Shown piece by piece: positions 52,894 to 62,831 of a stretch of 64,000 bases of DNA. The notes beneath the pieces were generated by a model. That model ran no database searches and was not told the DNA's origin. It saw nothing but the letters and a program-made list of their open reading frames with translations. This DNA comes from Deferrisoma camini S3R1 (GTDB lineage: Bacteria; Desulfobacterota; Deferrisomatia; Deferrisomatales; Deferrisomataceae): positions 3,598,264-3,662,263 of the forward strand of contig NZ_JAFN01000001.1 of NCBI RefSeq assembly GCF_000526155.1, written 5' to 3'. The number at the start of each line of letters is the position of its first letter. Positions within the stretch are counted from its first letter, which is position 1. The position numbers and the translations under genes were made by a program.

Positions 52894-54431
52894 CCCTCCA
52901 CGAGGTCCTCGCCGGTCATGGGGTCGGGCTTGGCAAGCCCCAGGATCCGCAGGAGGGTGGGGGCCACGTCGGCCAGCCGACCGTCCCGCCGGAGCCGCAG
53001 GCCCGGGCGGTCGGGGTCCACCAGCACGCAGGGCACCCGGTTGCAGGTGTGGGCCGTGTGGGGCTGGCCGGTGGCGGGGTCCCACATCTCCTCGGCGTTG
53101 CCGTGGTCGCCGGTGATCAGGAACGCGTAGCCGTTGGCCCGCAGGGCCGCGGCCACGTCGCCCACGCAGGAGTCCACCGCCTCCACGGCGCGGACCGCGG
53201 CCTCGTACACGCCGGTGTGCCCCACCATGTCGAGGTTGGCGAAGTTCACCACGATCAGGTCGTAGGCGCGGCGCCCGATCTCCTGGACCAGCCGGTCCCG
53301 CACGGCAAAGGCGCTCATCTCGGGTTTCTGGTCGTAGGTGGCCACCTCGCGAGGGCTGGGGATCAAGACCCGGTCCTCCCCGGGGAAGGGGGTCTCCTCG
53401 CCGCCGTTGAAGAAGTAGGTCACGTGGGCGTACTTCTCGGTCTCGGCGATGCGAAGCTGTTTCAGGCCCGCGTCCGACACCACCTGCCCGAAGATCTCGC
53501 TTAGGTGCTCCGGCGGGAACGCCACCGGCAGGTCGAAGGTCTCGTCGTACAGGGTGAAGGTGGCGAACCCCGCGAGTCGGGGCCGGTCCGAGACGTCGAA
53601 CGCCTCGAACCCCGGCTCGGTGAAGGCCCGGGTGAGCTCCCGGGCGCGGTCGGCGCGGAAGTTGAAGAACACCACCGCGTCGCCGTCGGCCACCCGGCCC
53701 ACCGGCTCTCCGGCCCCGTCCACGATCACCCGGGGCTCGACGAACTCGTCGGTCTGGCCCAGGGCATAGGCCGCTCTCACGGCCTCGGTGGCCGAGGGCG
53801 CCGGGGCCCCTCGGCCGCGCACCAGGGCGTCCCACGCCTTCTCCACCCGGTCCCACCGGTTGTCCCGGTCCATGGCGTAGTACCGCCCGGTGACCGTGGC
53901 GATTCGGCCCACCCCCTTGTCCGCGAGCTGGGCCTCCAGGTGCTCCAGGTACCCGATGCCGCTCTGGGGAGGGGTGTCCCGGCCGTCGAGGAAGGCGTGG
54001 ACGAACACCCTGTCGAGCCCCTGCCGTTTCGCCAGCTCCACGAGGGCGTAGAGGTGCTCCTGGTGGCTGTGCACCCCGCCGTCGGAGAGGAGGCCCAACA
54101 GGTGCAGGGCCCCACCCGTCTCCTTGACCCGGCGGCACGAGTCCACCAGGACCGGGTTGTCGAAGAAGCTCCCGTCGCGAATGGCCAGGTTGATGCGGGT
54201 GTAGTCCTGATAGACGATGCGGCCTGCCCCCAGGTTCAGATGACCCACCTCGGAGTTGCCCATCTGCCCGTCGGGCAGCCCCACGTCCATGCCCGAGGCG
54301 CCCAGGGTGGTCCAGGCCGCCTCGGCGAACAGGCGGTCCAGGTGGGGGGTGCGGGCGCCGGCCACGGCGTTGTGGGCACGCTCGGACCGGAAGCCCCAGC
54401 CGTCCAGGATGATCAGGGCCACGGGTCTCAT
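52890..54431 (-). CDS. gpmI: 2,3-bisphosphoglycerate-independent phosphoglycerate mutase
   Basis: A 513-residue glycolytic/gluconeogenic enzyme interconverting 3- and 2-phosphoglycerate, with two manganese ions. Features are [10 protein letters not shown] (metal Asp), [16 protein letters not shown] (catalytic Ser), [46 protein letters not shown] and [13 protein letters not shown]. The ATG gives the family's normal length. An upstream in-frame extension of 46 residues is not family-like. It is coupled by ATGA to the gene upstream. Confidence 0.92.
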   Translation of the reverse strand: MRPVALIILDGWGFRSERAHNAVAGARTPHLDRLFAEAAWTTLGASGMDVGLPDGQMGNSEVGHLNLGAGRIVYQDYTRINLAIRDGSFFDNPVLVDSCRRVKETGGALHLLGLLSDGGVHSHQEHLYALVELAKRQGLDRVFVHAFLDGRDTPPQSGIGYLEHLEAQLADKGVGRIATVTGRYYAMDRDNRWDRVEKAWDALVRGRGAPAPSATEAVRAAYALGQTDEFVEPRVIVDGAGEPVGRVADGDAVVFFNFRADRARELTRAFTEPGFEAFDVSDRPRLAGFATFTLYDETFDLPVAFPPEHLSEIFGQVVSDAGLKQLRIAETEKYAHVTYFFNGGEETPFPGEDRVLIPSPREVATYDQKPEMSAFAVRDRLVQEIGRRAYDLIVVNFANLDMVGHTGVYEAAVRAVEAVDSCVGDVAAALRANGYAFLITGDHGNAEEMWDPATGQPHTAHTCNRVPCVLVDPDRPGLRLRRDGRLADVAPTLLRILGLAKPDPMTGEDLVEG

Positions 54432-55765
54432 GGGACGCTCCCGGCCGCCGCAAGGGCCGTCTCGGTGCGGGGAGGGAACGCCTCCAGGTCGAGCACCAGG
54501 GTGTCCAGGGCCGAGCACCCCGGGCATGCCGCGTTCCACACGCCCGTCCGGCGTCCGCAGGCCGAGCACGCGAACGCGAATCCGGGGGCGGCCGGCCCCT
54601 CGCCGGTCACGGCCGCCCGGAACTCCCGGGCCGCCAGATCGAAGGACCGGGCCCGGTACAGGGCCTCGGCCCGCAGCGCCCGGGCGATCCGGGTCCCCGC
54701 CACCGGCGCTGGGAGGCGGTCCAGCAGCGCCAGCGCCTCCTCGTTCTCCTCCAGGTCCAGCAGGAGCCGGGCGAGGAACAGGGGGGCGGAGGCGCCCTTG
54801 CGGCTCAGTTTCTTGAGGGGTTTGATCAGATCCTTGGCCCGCCCCTGGGCTTTGCGCTCTTCCAGGGCGCGCAGCAGGAGCCCTGCCTGGCCGGTGGCCT
54901 GATAGCCCCGGAGCCAGGTCTCGACGGCGGCGTCCGGGTTCCCCCCGGCCTGGAGGGCCTCTCCCAGCGCCTGGTAGGCGGGGGCGAACTCGCGCTCGGA
55001 CCGGACGAGCTCCTGGAGCTGCTCCTTGTCGGGGCCGGCGGGGCCCGACGTGGCCCGGCGGAACCGGAGCTCCACGAGCTCCTTGCGGGCGCGCTCCTTC
55101 TCGGCCCGGTCCCGGGCCTTTGCGGCCAGCCGCTCCTGGACCCTCACGGCCTCGCCCCAGTTGGCCCGGTCCCGGTACAGGTCGCGGAGCCTGGCAAGGG
55201 CCTCGGGGTGGTCGGGGTCCTTTTCGAGCCAGCGCCGCAGGGCCGCGATCTGGCCCTCGTAGTCGCCGCGCCTGCGGTAGACCTCGACCATCAGAACCAG
55301 CGCCTCGGCACTGCCGGGGTCGTGGGCCAGCAGGTCCCTGAGGATCCGTTCCGCCTGGTCGGTTCGGCCCTCGGCCAGCTCCACCCGGGCCATCTCCAGG
55401 GCCACCAGGGCCTCGTCCCGGGCCTTCCGCCAGGCCCTGCGCAGAAACCGGCGGGCTTTGCGGGTACGCCCCAGGGCCGCCTCGGCCCGGCCGGCCAAGA
55501 GCAGGGCCCGGGCCTCGGCCCGGCGCTCGTCCGCCTTGCGGTGGCGCCAGAACCCGAGGGAGCGCATCGCCTCACGGAACGCGCTCAACAGCATGGCCGT
55601 TCCGAACCCGGCCAGGAAGAACAGAAAGAGCACCAGGGCGACGCTGGTTGTCACCCGGGTGCCGGGGTAGATCTGAAACTCCACCGGCCCCGGGTTCAGG
55701 GTGAACACGTACCCGAAGGCCAGCAAGGCCAGGACGACCGCGACTACCGCCAGTTTGTTCTTCAC
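54428..55765 (-). CDS. lapB: LapA-LapB fusion: membrane TPR protein with C-terminal rubredoxin domain
   Basis: A 445-residue protein. Residues 1-75 hold two membrane helices with the DUF1049/LapA pattern ([18 protein letters not shown], then [20 protein letters not shown]). Nine or so TPR-like units follow. The end is a LapB-type rubredoxin knuckle ([24 protein letters not shown]). In E. coli LapA and LapB are separate coupled genes. LapB limits lipopolysaccharide synthesis by directing LpxC to FtsH. Here they appear fused. GTG start. It heads the operon with gpmI and comF. Confidence 0.82.
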   Translation of the reverse strand: MKNKLAVVAVVLALLAFGYVFTLNPGPVEFQIYPGTRVTTSVALVLFLFFLAGFGTAMLLSAFREAMRSLGFWRHRKADERRAEARALLLAGRAEAALGRTRKARRFLRRAWRKARDEALVALEMARVELAEGRTDQAERILRDLLAHDPGSAEALVLMVEVYRRRGDYEGQIAALRRWLEKDPDHPEALARLRDLYRDRANWGEAVRVQERLAAKARDRAEKERARKELVELRFRRATSGPAGPDKEQLQELVRSEREFAPAYQALGEALQAGGNPDAAVETWLRGYQATGQAGLLLRALEERKAQGRAKDLIKPLKKLSRKGASAPLFLARLLLDLEENEEALALLDRLPAPVAGTRIARALRAEALYRARSFDLAAREFRAAVTGEGPAAPGFAFACSACGRRTGVWNAACPGCSALDTLVLDLEAFPPRTETALAAAGSVP

Positions 55766-55829
55766 GCCGCCATCCCTTCCGGGGCCAGCCGCCCCTCGGT
55801 GTGGTGACGAGGCCGGACCGAGGGGAGGA

Positions 55830-56192
55830 TCAACCCGAGGCCTCCCCTTCCCGTTCCCGCAGGGACTTGCACTCGACGCACAACGTGGCCCAGGGGACCG
55901 CCTCCAACCGCGCCCGCGGGATGGGTTCGCCGCAGTCCTCGCACACCCCGAAGCTGCCCTGCTCTATGCGCTCCAGGGCCTCCTCGATCATGCGCAGTTG
56001 CTCCCTCTCCCGTTCGCTCAGGTTCAGGAGCACCTGCCGGTTGTACGTGACGGCCGCATCGTCGGCCACGTCCTGAACCGCGTCGGTCCCCAGGGAGAAG
56101 CTCTCCTGCTTGAGCTCCTCCACCTCTCCGGCCAGCTCGTCCCGGAGCGCCAGGAGCCGCTCCTTCCAGGTCTGCAGTTCCTTCGGATCCAT
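55830..56192 (-). CDS. DksA/TraR-type zinc-finger protein
   Basis: A 120-residue protein. The N-terminal 80 residues form a helical coiled coil (ELQTWKERLLALRDELAGEVE and later LNLSEREREQLRMIEEALERI). The C-terminus has the four-cysteine zinc finger VCEDCGEPI and LCVECKSL. DksA relatives insert the coiled coil into the RNA polymerase secondary channel. This shorter type usually carries fewer of the catalytic tip acids, and here the tip region is AVTYNRQVL. The start follows GGGGAGGAG. An inverse copy of a repeat module begins just upstream. Confidence 0.83.
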   Translation of the reverse strand: MDPKELQTWKERLLALRDELAGEVEELKQESFSLGTDAVQDVADDAAVTYNRQVLLNLSEREREQLRMIEEALERIEQGSFGVCEDCGEPIPRARLEAVPWATLCVECKSLREREGEASG

Positions 56193-56204
56193 CGCGATCT
56201 CCTC

Positions 56205-56280
56205 CCCGGTAACTTTGGGCCTTTGGCCCGCTGGAAGGCTAGGAGGCTAGAAGGCTAACCACCTCATTTCTCCTAGCGTT
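56205..56280 (-). repeat. CTAGCCTT / GGGCC hairpin module, inverse orientation
   Basis: Read on the reverse strand: TTAGCC TTCTAGCC TCCTAGCC TTCCAGCGGGCCAAAGGCCC. The order matches the modules at 31960 and 40480, with one substitution in the hairpin loop. Confidence 0.6.
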
Positions 56281-56284
56281 TCGA

Positions 56285-56580
56285 GCAGGCCCAAGTCACA
56301 GGCCCGGCGGGCATGGGGTCTGCCGGAGAGCCGGGCGCGGCTCCTATGCTCGCCGCGCAGTGCCTCCAGCGTCTGGACCGCGAAATGGTACCCCTTGCAC
56401 GCAGCTGTGATGAAACCAGCTCCCGTGTCTTGTGCCTGCGCGGCGAATCTCAACGCTCGGCTTCGCGCCCGGCCGGAGGTAGACCCCATGCCCCACACGC
56501 AACGCTCGGGCCGACACTTACGCGAAGTTTGTACCCCGCAAACAGGCCGCCTCGCGGCCTGCCGGAGTTCCACGGTAACC
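56285..56580 (-). repeat. Palindromic intergenic element, copy F
   Basis: This and the adjoining module fill the 402-base gap before selB, with no gene. Arms GGGCATGGGGTCT (56309-56321) and AGACCCCATGCCC (56481-56493) pair perfectly. Read on the reverse strand the interior aligns along its length with copies C and G (CCGGCCGGGCGCGAAGCCGA, CGCCGCGCAGGCAC, GAGCTGGTTTCAT, GGAGCCGCGCCCGGCTCTCC). A GCAAACAGGCCGCCTCGCGG hairpin at 56538 also occurs in copy E. Confidence 0.7.
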
Positions 56581-56594
56581 TCGGGCCTCCGACA

Positions 56595-58532
56595 CTACGC
56601 CCCCCCTTCCCGGGCCCGCGGCCCGGGCACCCGCACGTCGCCGCGGCGCACGGTGACCCTTCGGCCGTCCAGGTACTCGAGCAGCGGAATCGTGTACTTG
56701 CGGGTGGTTCCCGTGAAGGCCTTGATGTCGGCCACCCCGATCTCCGGCTGCCGGCGAAACAGCTCCACCACGTGGGCGGCCAGGGCGTCTAGGTCCTCGA
56801 CCCGGAACAGATACCCCTCCTTGGTGCGGTGAACGGCGCCCTGCTCCACCAGGTATTCCACCACCGGCCGGATCGTCCGTTCGTCCAGGCCGAGCTCCGA
56901 GGCGAGTTCGGCCTGGGTCGGTCCTTCGAACCGCCGCCTGCCAAGCATCCCCAGGATGCGGGAGCGGGCCTCCTCGTCCCCGGCGTCGAGCTGGGGCACG
57001 AACTCGGCCAGCCGCACGATGTTGCCCTCGGCCGCGATGCGGCCCTGGGCGTTCAGGTCCCCCAGCACGTACTCCACCAGCTTCGGGTCGGCGTGGCGGG
57101 GCAGCCTTCCCCGTAGCTCCTCCCGACCCAGCCCCCGGCGCAAGGGGTTCTCGGCGTGGAACCTCGCCAGGAGGCCCAACGCCTTTTCGGCCAGCTCGTC
57201 CACCACGGCCCGGTGGTGGTGGCGCTGGGTCTTGCGGTCGGTCACCCGGGCCACCCCCGACCGAACCACCGCCTGGAGCTGGTTCCGAGCTTCCTCCAGG
57301 GTGGTCCCCAGGGCCACCTGGGCCTCCTGCGGGGTCAGCCCCCGGTACCCCCGGGCCGCGAGGAACGCTCCGAGCCGTTCCCCGGGCTCCCCCCTGTGGA
57401 GCACCTCGAGGGACCGGACCGTGTCGGGCCGCTTGCCCCGGTGCCGGCGGGGCTGGTGGTCCAGCACCACCCCGCCCCCCAGTGTGCGGGGCGGGGAGAA
57501 GGACCGCAGGACGAAACGGTCCCCGGGGCAGGTGACGATCCACTCGGCGCTGCGCAGTTGGGCGTAGGCCGCCTCCCCCGGCGCCAGCTGGTCGCCTTCG
57601 AGGAGAGCCACCACCACCGGCACCTCCTGGGTGCCCACGTGGAGCCGGACCCGGGCCCGGTCCGCCAGCGGCCGGGGCTCCCCCGGCAGGAGCTCCAGAT
57701 GCACGTCCACCATGCGGGTGGGGGCAAGGGTGCCGGGGTGGGCCACGGTGACCCCCCTCTCCAGGTCCCCCACGTCCAGGCCCGCCAGGTTGAGGGCCGC
57801 CCGTTGACCGGCCACCGCCTTGGAGGCGTCGCGGCCGTGCACCTGGATGTTCCGGATCTTGGTCCCCCGGTCGGCCGGCAGGACCACGGCCTCGTCGTCG
57901 CGCCGGGCCGAGCCGGAGATCACGGTGCCCGTGACCACCGTGCCGAACCCCCGAATCGTGAACACCCGGTCCACCGGCAGGCGGAACACGCCCCGGCTGC
58001 CCCGCGGGGGCACCCGGGACGCCAGGGAGTCGAGCTCGCGCAGCAGCACGTCGAGCCCCTCACCGGTCACCGAGCTCACCGGCACGATCGGCGCACCTTC
58101 CAGGAACGTGCCCTGCACGGCCTGCTCCACGTCGTCCCGGGCCAGCTCCAGAAAGTCTGGGTCCACCGTATCGGCCTTGGTCAGGGCCACGAGACCGTGC
58201 TGCACCCCGAGGAGCCGGCAGATGTCCAGGTGCTCTCGGGTCTGGGGCATCACCCCCTCGTCGGCCGCCACCACCAGCAGCACCAGGTCGATCCCGGCCG
58301 CGCCGGCCACCATGTTCTTGACGAACCGCTCGTGACCCGGCACGTCCACCACCGACAAGCCGGTGCCGCCGGGGAGCTCGAGGTGGGCGAACCCGAGCTC
58401 GATCGTGATGCCCCGCTCCTTCTCCTCCTTGAGACGATCCGTGTCGGTGCCGGTGAGGGCCCGGACCAGGGAGGTCTTCCCGTGGTCGATGTGCCCTGCC
58501 GTGCCGAGGGTGAGACGAGGTGCGTCGCGCAT
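56595..58532 (-). CDS. selB: Selenocysteine-specific elongation factor SelB
   Basis: A 645-residue GTPase that delivers Sec-tRNA to in-frame UGA codons. The G domain has [13 protein letters not shown] (G1), [11 protein letters not shown] (G2), [13 protein letters not shown] (G3, preceding the SelB-specific continuation) and LTKAD (G4). Domains II and III follow. The C-terminal third consists of winged-helix units ([47 protein letters not shown]) that bind the SECIS hairpin in mRNA. Its presence shows that the organism makes selenoproteins. selA, selC and selD are not in the window. Confidence 0.93.
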   Translation of the reverse strand: MRDAPRLTLGTAGHIDHGKTSLVRALTGTDTDRLKEEKERGITIELGFAHLELPGGTGLSVVDVPGHERFVKNMVAGAAGIDLVLLVVAADEGVMPQTREHLDICRLLGVQHGLVALTKADTVDPDFLELARDDVEQAVQGTFLEGAPIVPVSSVTGEGLDVLLRELDSLASRVPPRGSRGVFRLPVDRVFTIRGFGTVVTGTVISGSARRDDEAVVLPADRGTKIRNIQVHGRDASKAVAGQRAALNLAGLDVGDLERGVTVAHPGTLAPTRMVDVHLELLPGEPRPLADRARVRLHVGTQEVPVVVALLEGDQLAPGEAAYAQLRSAEWIVTCPGDRFVLRSFSPPRTLGGGVVLDHQPRRHRGKRPDTVRSLEVLHRGEPGERLGAFLAARGYRGLTPQEAQVALGTTLEEARNQLQAVVRSGVARVTDRKTQRHHHRAVVDELAEKALGLLARFHAENPLRRGLGREELRGRLPRHADPKLVEYVLGDLNAQGRIAAEGNIVRLAEFVPQLDAGDEEARSRILGMLGRRRFEGPTQAELASELGLDERTIRPVVEYLVEQGAVHRTKEGYLFRVEDLDALAAHVVELFRRQPEIGVADIKAFTGTTRKYTIPLLEYLDGRRVTVRRGDVRVPGPRAREGGA

Positions 58533-58582
58533 GGAACCCCATCGAACACTGGGGAACGGATCCCCCGGAAAAAGATCGTAGG

Positions 58583-58611
58583 ATGCTAGCAGAGGGCCCC
58601 CGGCCCTTCAA
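58583..58611 (-). promoter_or_regulatory. Possible selB promoter
   Basis: Reverse-strand TTGAAG (58611-58606) and TAGCAT (58588-58583) have a 17-base spacer. The -35 box overlaps the last codon of the upstream exporter gene. Confidence 0.4.
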
Positions 58612-59522
58612 GCAAGCCGGGATCGCCGGGACGGTCGGGTCCGGTCGGATCCGACCGCGGCGAGGAGGCACCCGCCCACGACCAGGACCCCGCCGGCCCA
58701 CTGGGCCGGTCCCGGGAGCTCCCCCAGGGCGACCGCGGCCACGAGGCCGGCGTAGAGGGGTAGGGTGTTGTAGAAGGCCATGGCTCCGGAAGGGCCCAGG
58801 CGGCGCACGCCCTCGTTCCATGCCAGGAAGGCCAGGAACGAGGGCCCGGCTCCGATGTAGAGCAGCGCCGCCACCACGCCGGGCGACCATGCCGGGGGCG
58901 TGCGGGTCCACTCCCACCCGGCCGGCCCCACGAGGACCAGGGCCCCGAGCACCGTGGAGGTGGCCGTGACCCAGACCGTGGGGTGGCGTTCCAGGAGCTT
59001 GCGGCCGGCGATGGAGTAGAGGGCCCAGCAGATCACGGCGCCGAGCACCAGCACGTCGCCGGGGTTGAACCGCAGCCGGGCCAGGGTCTGCCAGGACCCC
59101 TGGGAGAGGATCACGGCCACCCCCACCAGGCTCACCACGGCTCCCACCACGTGCCGCCGGGCCAAGGGCGTGCCCACGAGCATCCGGGCCAGCAGCACCG
59201 TGGCCAGGGGGCCTGCCGCGTTCACCAGGCCCGCGTTCACCGCGGTGGTGCTCCGCAGGCCCGCGTACAGGAGCACCTGGAACCCCACCACCCCGCTCAG
59301 TGCCATGGCGGCCACGAGCCAGCGGTCCGCCGGCCGGAGGGGTTGGTGGGTGCCCCCCCTGCGCCACAGCAGCGCCGCGAACAGGACCGACGCAATGACT
59401 CCCCGCGCCGCCGCCAGGGTCCACGGGCCCACCGCCTCCCGAAGGGCCCGCCCCAGAACCACGTTGCCCGCCCAGAGGAGGGTGGCCGCGTTCACGAAAA
59501 GGTAGTCCGTCCATCTGCCCAA
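58608..59522 (-). CDS. EamA/DMT-family transporter
   Basis: A 304-residue membrane protein with ten predicted helices in two EamA halves (LFVNAATLLWAGNVVLGRAL and VLVLGAVICWALYSIAG open each half). Conserved pieces are VALGELPGPAQWAGGVLVVGG and RSTTAVNAGLVNAAGPLATVL. The TTG start follows GGAGG. No in-frame ATG or GTG lies nearby. Substrates of this family range from amino acids to sugars and drugs. None can be assigned here. Confidence 0.83.
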   Translation of the reverse strand: MGRWTDYLFVNAATLLWAGNVVLGRALREAVGPWTLAAARGVIASVLFAALLWRRGGTHQPLRPADRWLVAAMALSGVVGFQVLLYAGLRSTTAVNAGLVNAAGPLATVLLARMLVGTPLARRHVVGAVVSLVGVAVILSQGSWQTLARLRFNPGDVLVLGAVICWALYSIAGRKLLERHPTVWVTATSTVLGALVLVGPAGWEWTRTPPAWSPGVVAALLYIGAGPSFLAFLAWNEGVRRLGPSGAMAFYNTLPLYAGLVAAVALGELPGPAQWAGGVLVVGGCLLAAVGSDRTRPSRRSRLA

Positions 59523-59577
59523 GGGAGCCTCCGTCGTGGGGGGAAGCGCTTGCCGGCGCGGCGCGGCTGTCGGATCG

Positions 59578-59850
59578 ATGCTGTTAACTCGGCGACAAAA
59601 TAGACGCGCCTCCTCGAGGGGCGGGGCAAGGGACCTGCCTCCGGCCGGGCGCGAAGCCAGGCATTGAGATCCGCCGCGCAGGCACAGGACCGAAGAGCTG
59701 ATTTCATGACAACTCGGTGGGATCCAAACCGTCTCGCGGTCCGAGCGTCAGAGGCGCTGCGCGGCGAGCTAAGGGGCCGCGCCCGGCAGGTCCCTTGTCC
59801 CCGAGCAGGGAGCGGTAGCGCCTGTTTGTCAGCCGGGTTGATAATATAGC
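59578..59850 (+). repeat. Palindromic intergenic element, copy G (most complete)
   Basis: This lies within the 410-base gap between divergent genes. Outer ends TTAACTCGGCGACAAAATAG (59584-) and the complement of GTTTGTCAGCCGGGTTGAT (59824-) form imperfect terminal inverted repeats of about 55-60 bases. They continue into CAAGGGACCTGCC (59627-59639) and GGCAGGTCCCTTG (59785-59797), which pair perfectly. The interior matches copy C closely. Flanking CGGATCG and CGATCCG extend the palindrome. No coding potential. No target duplication was recognised at this copy. Confidence 0.7.
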
Positions 59851-59932
59851 CGATCCGGACACGGCCCGCTCGGCAGGGGCGGAGCCCGAGGGGTTCAAGC
59901 CGGCGGGACGGCCGGCCGAAAGGAGGAGCCAG

Positions 59933-60691
59933 ATGCCCCAGTTCCGGGTGAATGCACAGGACGTGGACGAGGAGGCCGGGCGGGCCGTCGTGCGGGGTGC
60001 CGAGGCCCGGCACATGAGCCGGGTGCTCCGGCTGCGGCCGGGCCAGAGGGTCCAGGTGTTCGACGGGGTCGGCGGCCGGTGGTCGGGCGTCGTGGAGCGG
60101 GCGGAGGCAGAGACAGAGGTGTGGGTGGCCGGGCTGTCGAGGTTGCCCGGCAACGAGCCGACCCTCGACCTGGAGCTCCTGGTGGCCCTTCCCAAGGGGG
60201 AGCGCTGGGAGGGAGTGCTGGAGAAGGGCACCGAGCTCGGAGTGGCCCGGTTCCTTCCCGTGTACACGGGCCGTACGGTACCTCGGCTGCGGGAGGACCG
60301 CCGGGCCGCCAAGGTGGACCGGTGGAGCCGGATCGTTGCCGCGGCCGCCAAGCAGTGCGAACGGGGGCGGGTGCCGGTGGTGAAGCCTCCCGTGGACCTG
60401 GCCGAGGCCCTGGAGACTCTGGGGCCGCCTCGTCCGGGTGAGGTCCGGATCGTGTGGGCGGAACGCCGGGGCCGCGATCCGTGGCCGTCGCTCCGGCCGG
60501 CCCGGGTGGTGCTGGCGTCGGGCCCGGAGGGAGGGTGGGCCCCCGAGGACCTCGAGCGTCTGACGGCGGCCGGGTTCGTGACGATGGGGCTGGGGCCGAG
60601 GATCCTCAGGGCCGACACCGCGGCCGTGGTGGGTGCGGCGTTGGCCCAGGCCCGATGGGGCGATCTTGTGGGCCGGGCCCCGGGGTGGTAG
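59933..60691 (+). CDS. rsmE: 16S rRNA (uracil1498-N3)-methyltransferase
   Basis: A 252-residue SPOUT methyltransferase acting on the small ribosomal subunit. The N-terminal PUA-like part has HMSRVLRLRPGQRVQVFDG. The knotted SAM-binding C-terminal part has EKGTELGVARFLPV, KVDRWSRIVAAAAKQCERG, LASGPEGGWAPEDLE and MGLGPRILRADTAAV. The start follows AGGAGG. A promoter and the zinc-ribbon gene follow directly. Confidence 0.9.
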   Translation: MPQFRVNAQDVDEEAGRAVVRGAEARHMSRVLRLRPGQRVQVFDGVGGRWSGVVERAEAETEVWVAGLSRLPGNEPTLDLELLVALPKGERWEGVLEKGTELGVARFLPVYTGRTVPRLREDRRAAKVDRWSRIVAAAAKQCERGRVPVVKPPVDLAEALETLGPPRPGEVRIVWAERRGRDPWPSLRPARVVLASGPEGGWAPEDLERLTAAGFVTMGLGPRILRADTAAVVGAALAQARWGDLVGRAPGW

Positions 60692-60694
60692 GTT
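60666..60694 (+). promoter_or_regulatory. Possible promoter of the zinc-ribbon gene
   Basis: TTGTGG (60666-60671) and TAGGTT (60689-60694) are 17 bases apart within the end of rsmE. The predicted start lies about 30 bases before the ATG at 60731. Confidence 0.35.
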
Positions 60695-60730
60695 GCCCCA
60701 GAGATGCCCGGCGGATCGGAGGACAGCGCC

Positions 60731-61132
60731 ATGAAATGCCCGAAGTGCGGTTACATCAGCTTCGACCACCTGGACGAGTGCCGCCGGTGCGGCACCGACC
60801 TTCGGGACGCCCGGGCCCTTCTGGGGTTGATCGTGGTCCGCCCCGAAGACCGTGTGCGGCTGCCCGCCGGCCCGCCGGCGGAGGAGCCCACGGAGGCCGA
60901 GGGGTTCGTGACCGCCGGCGAGGAGATCGAGGCGGTGGACCTCGCCGCCGAGGGGGAGGCGGAGGGGGGCGAGGATCTCCTGGCAGGCCTGGACTTCGAG
61001 GAGTCGTTCGAAGACGTGGTGGAGCGCACCCAGTACGAGGAGGTGGAACAAGAGGAGGCCGGAGAGGAGGACGACGGGCTCCTGGACCTGGACTTCGGAG
61101 ACCTGTTCGCCGACGAAAAGCAGGACTCCTGA
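60731..61132 (+). CDS. Zinc-ribbon protein with acidic C-terminus
   Basis: A 133-residue protein. The ATG at 60731 follows CGGAGGAC. An in-frame ATG at 60704 would add nine residues with no ribosome site. Residues 1-20 form a zinc ribbon (CPKCGYISF, then ECRRCGTDL). The remainder is strikingly acidic (GEEIEAVDLAAEGEAEGGED and EEVEQEEAGEEDDGLLDLD). I recognise no family beyond the zinc ribbon. It could be a small adaptor. Confidence 0.65.
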   Translation: MKCPKCGYISFDHLDECRRCGTDLRDARALLGLIVVRPEDRVRLPAGPPAEEPTEAEGFVTAGEEIEAVDLAAEGEAEGGEDLLAGLDFEESFEDVVERTQYEEVEQEEAGEEDDGLLDLDFGDLFADEKQDS

Positions 61133-61149
61133 GAAAGGGGGCCCGTCCA

Positions 61150-61465
61150 TCGTCGGTTCGGGCGGGTACCGGGCGAACGATACTCTCTTGGCGAAGGCCT
61201 GATAAGCACCCGGTAAGCCCCAGCGGGCTCTCGTGTCGCGTTTCCGAGATTTCGTTGTTTTCTCAAGGGGTGGGGCTGGAGGCCCCTCCTTTGCTGAACG
61301 GCCTCGCAGGGGCGGCCCGAGCTGGCCCGCCGTCGCGCTTCGTCGGAGCCCCCAGCCCCACCGAAGCAATCCGCATACGGTTTTGCGAAACGGTACACGG
61401 GCAGCCTAGCGGGCCGAAGGCCCCACACCGAGGACCAGCGACTGACGACCAGCGACCGGAATGTT
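61150..61465 (+). repeat. Diverged palindromic element H with GGGCCGAAGGCCC / GACCAGC module
   Basis: In the 518-base gap before the nitronate-monooxygenase-like gene, GGTGGGGCTGGAGGCCCC (from 61268) faces GCCCCCAGCCCC (from about 61350), giving a large hairpin like those of the other copies though the sequence has diverged. TAGCGGGCCGAAGGCCCC (61408-61425) and a GACCAGC/GACGACC tandem tract (61428-61460) follow. No gene is seen. Confidence 0.4.
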
Positions 61466-61573
61466 TCCTTTTCCTTGACCCCGCCCCGGCGGGTGGGGTA
61501 CCGTGCGAGACGAACGTCGTTCCATCGGCGTCGAGCGGCAGGTCGGGTTCCCACAATCCCAAGATCGGGTGTG

Positions 61574-61603
61574 AAGGAGAGGTCGCCGGCCTCTCCTTTT
61601 TTC
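61574..61603 (+). terminator. Intrinsic terminator or attenuator before the nitronate-monooxygenase-like gene
   Basis: GGAGAGG (61576-61582) pairs with CCTCTCC (61590-61596), followed by T6. It is only about 50 bases before the start codon and well after the previous gene, so it could act on a leader transcript. Confidence 0.65.
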
Positions 61604-61650
61604 GTAGGACCCCCCACTGGGGTGAGGGGTCAGCAACACAAGGAGTCTTC

Positions 61651-62781
61651 GTGAGCACGCAGTTTCCCCCGTTTGTCGTCCGTCGAGTCCACTGTGACCG
61701 TCCCATCGTACAGGGAGGAATGGGGGTGGGGGTGTCGTTGGCCCCCCTGGCCGGAGCCGTGGCCCGGGAGGGAGGAATGGGCACGGTGTCGAGCGCCTGT
61801 TTGGACCGCCTGGTGACCCGACGGATCGGCCGGGAGGTGGGGGCCAGGGAGGCCGCTGCCATCGAGGTGGCCGAGGCGAAGCGCCTTTCCGGCGGCCGGG
61901 GGGCGGTGGCGATCAATGTGATGGTGGCGATCCAGGGGGCCTACGCCGACAGCGTGCTGGGGGCGTTGGACGGGGGGGTGGACGCCATCGTGTCCGGAGC
62001 GGGGCTGCCCCTTTCCCTTCCGAACGTGGTGGCCGGCCACCCCCGGGCGGATGAGGTGGCCCTGATCCCGATCGTGTCCTCGGCCCGGGCCCTGCGGGTG
62101 TTGGGGAGGCGTTGGGCCGCGGCGGGCCGCCGGCCCGACGCCGTGGTGGTCGAAGGGCCCCTGGCCGGCGGGCACCTGGGATGGAAGACGGCCCAGGAGG
62201 TGGAGGACCCCGCCCACCGGCTGGAGGTGCTCCTGGACGAGGTGCTGGCCGAGGCCCGGCGCCAGGGGGGCATTCCCGTGATCGCGGCCGGGGGGATCTT
62301 CGACCGGGCCGACGTAGAGGCCATGCTCTCCCGCGGCGCGGCAGCCGTCCAGCTGGGCACCCGGTTCCTCGTCACCGAGGAGAGCAGCGCCTCTCCGGCC
62401 TACAAGCGGGCTGTGGTGGCGAGCACGGCCCAGGACGTGGAGGTGGCGATGGAGCCCGGAAGCCCCTGCGGGCTGCCGTTTCGGGTGCTCCGGTCCTCCA
62501 CCATGTACCGGCTGGCCGCGGGCGGAGCCTTGCGGGTGCGGTGCGACAAGGGGTACCTGCGAGGGCCCCACGGGTGCCTGGCCGTGCGGGAGCAGGGCCG
62601 GTATTTCTGCATCTGCAACGGGCTGCTGAGCTCGGCGGGATACAATACCGGCGAGGAGCCCCCCCTCTACACCGTGGGGGCGAACGCGCCGCGGGTGGAC
62701 CGGATCCTTCCCGTGGCCGAGCTCATGGCCGAGCTGGTCGGGGCGAAGCCCGTCACCCTGCCCCAGGCGGTCAACGCCTGA
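61651..62781 (+). CDS. Nitronate monooxygenase / 2-nitropropane dioxygenase-like flavoprotein
   Basis: A 376-residue FMN-binding TIM barrel starting at GTG after AGGAG. It has the family's [23 protein letters not shown]-terminal pattern in parts, [31 protein letters not shown] (the catalytic-His loop), [19 protein letters not shown] and [19 protein letters not shown]-terminal extension contains cysteines ([13 protein letters not shown]). Members include nitronate monooxygenases, FabK enoyl-ACP reductases and many uncharacterised anaerobe proteins. An oxygenase role is unlikely in an anaerobe. It lies 50 bases before a sigma-54 activator gene. Confidence 0.8.
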   Translation: MSTQFPPFVVRRVHCDRPIVQGGMGVGVSLAPLAGAVAREGGMGTVSSACLDRLVTRRIGREVGAREAAAIEVAEAKRLSGGRGAVAINVMVAIQGAYADSVLGALDGGVDAIVSGAGLPLSLPNVVAGHPRADEVALIPIVSSARALRVLGRRWAAAGRRPDAVVVEGPLAGGHLGWKTAQEVEDPAHRLEVLLDEVLAEARRQGGIPVIAAGGIFDRADVEAMLSRGAAAVQLGTRFLVTEESSASPAYKRAVVASTAQDVEVAMEPGSPCGLPFRVLRSSTMYRLAAGGALRVRCDKGYLRGPHGCLAVREQGRYFCICNGLLSSAGYNTGEEPPLYTVGANAPRVDRILPVAELMAELVGAKPVTLPQAVNA

Positions 62782-62831
62782 GGCATCCTCCAGGCACCCG
62801 GCCGGCGAGGCCCCACTCCCGGAACCCCCCC

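Noticed and set aside
56193-58607. A selenocysteine tRNA or in-frame UGA selenoprotein near selB
   Set aside because: The flanking gaps hold only repeats and a promoter. No cloverleaf or interrupted conserved gene was recognised.
61475-61504. TTGACC/TACCGT as promoter of the nitronate-monooxygenase-like gene
   Set aside because: The -10 box matches at only three positions, and an intrinsic terminator lies between it and the gene. The call is too weak.
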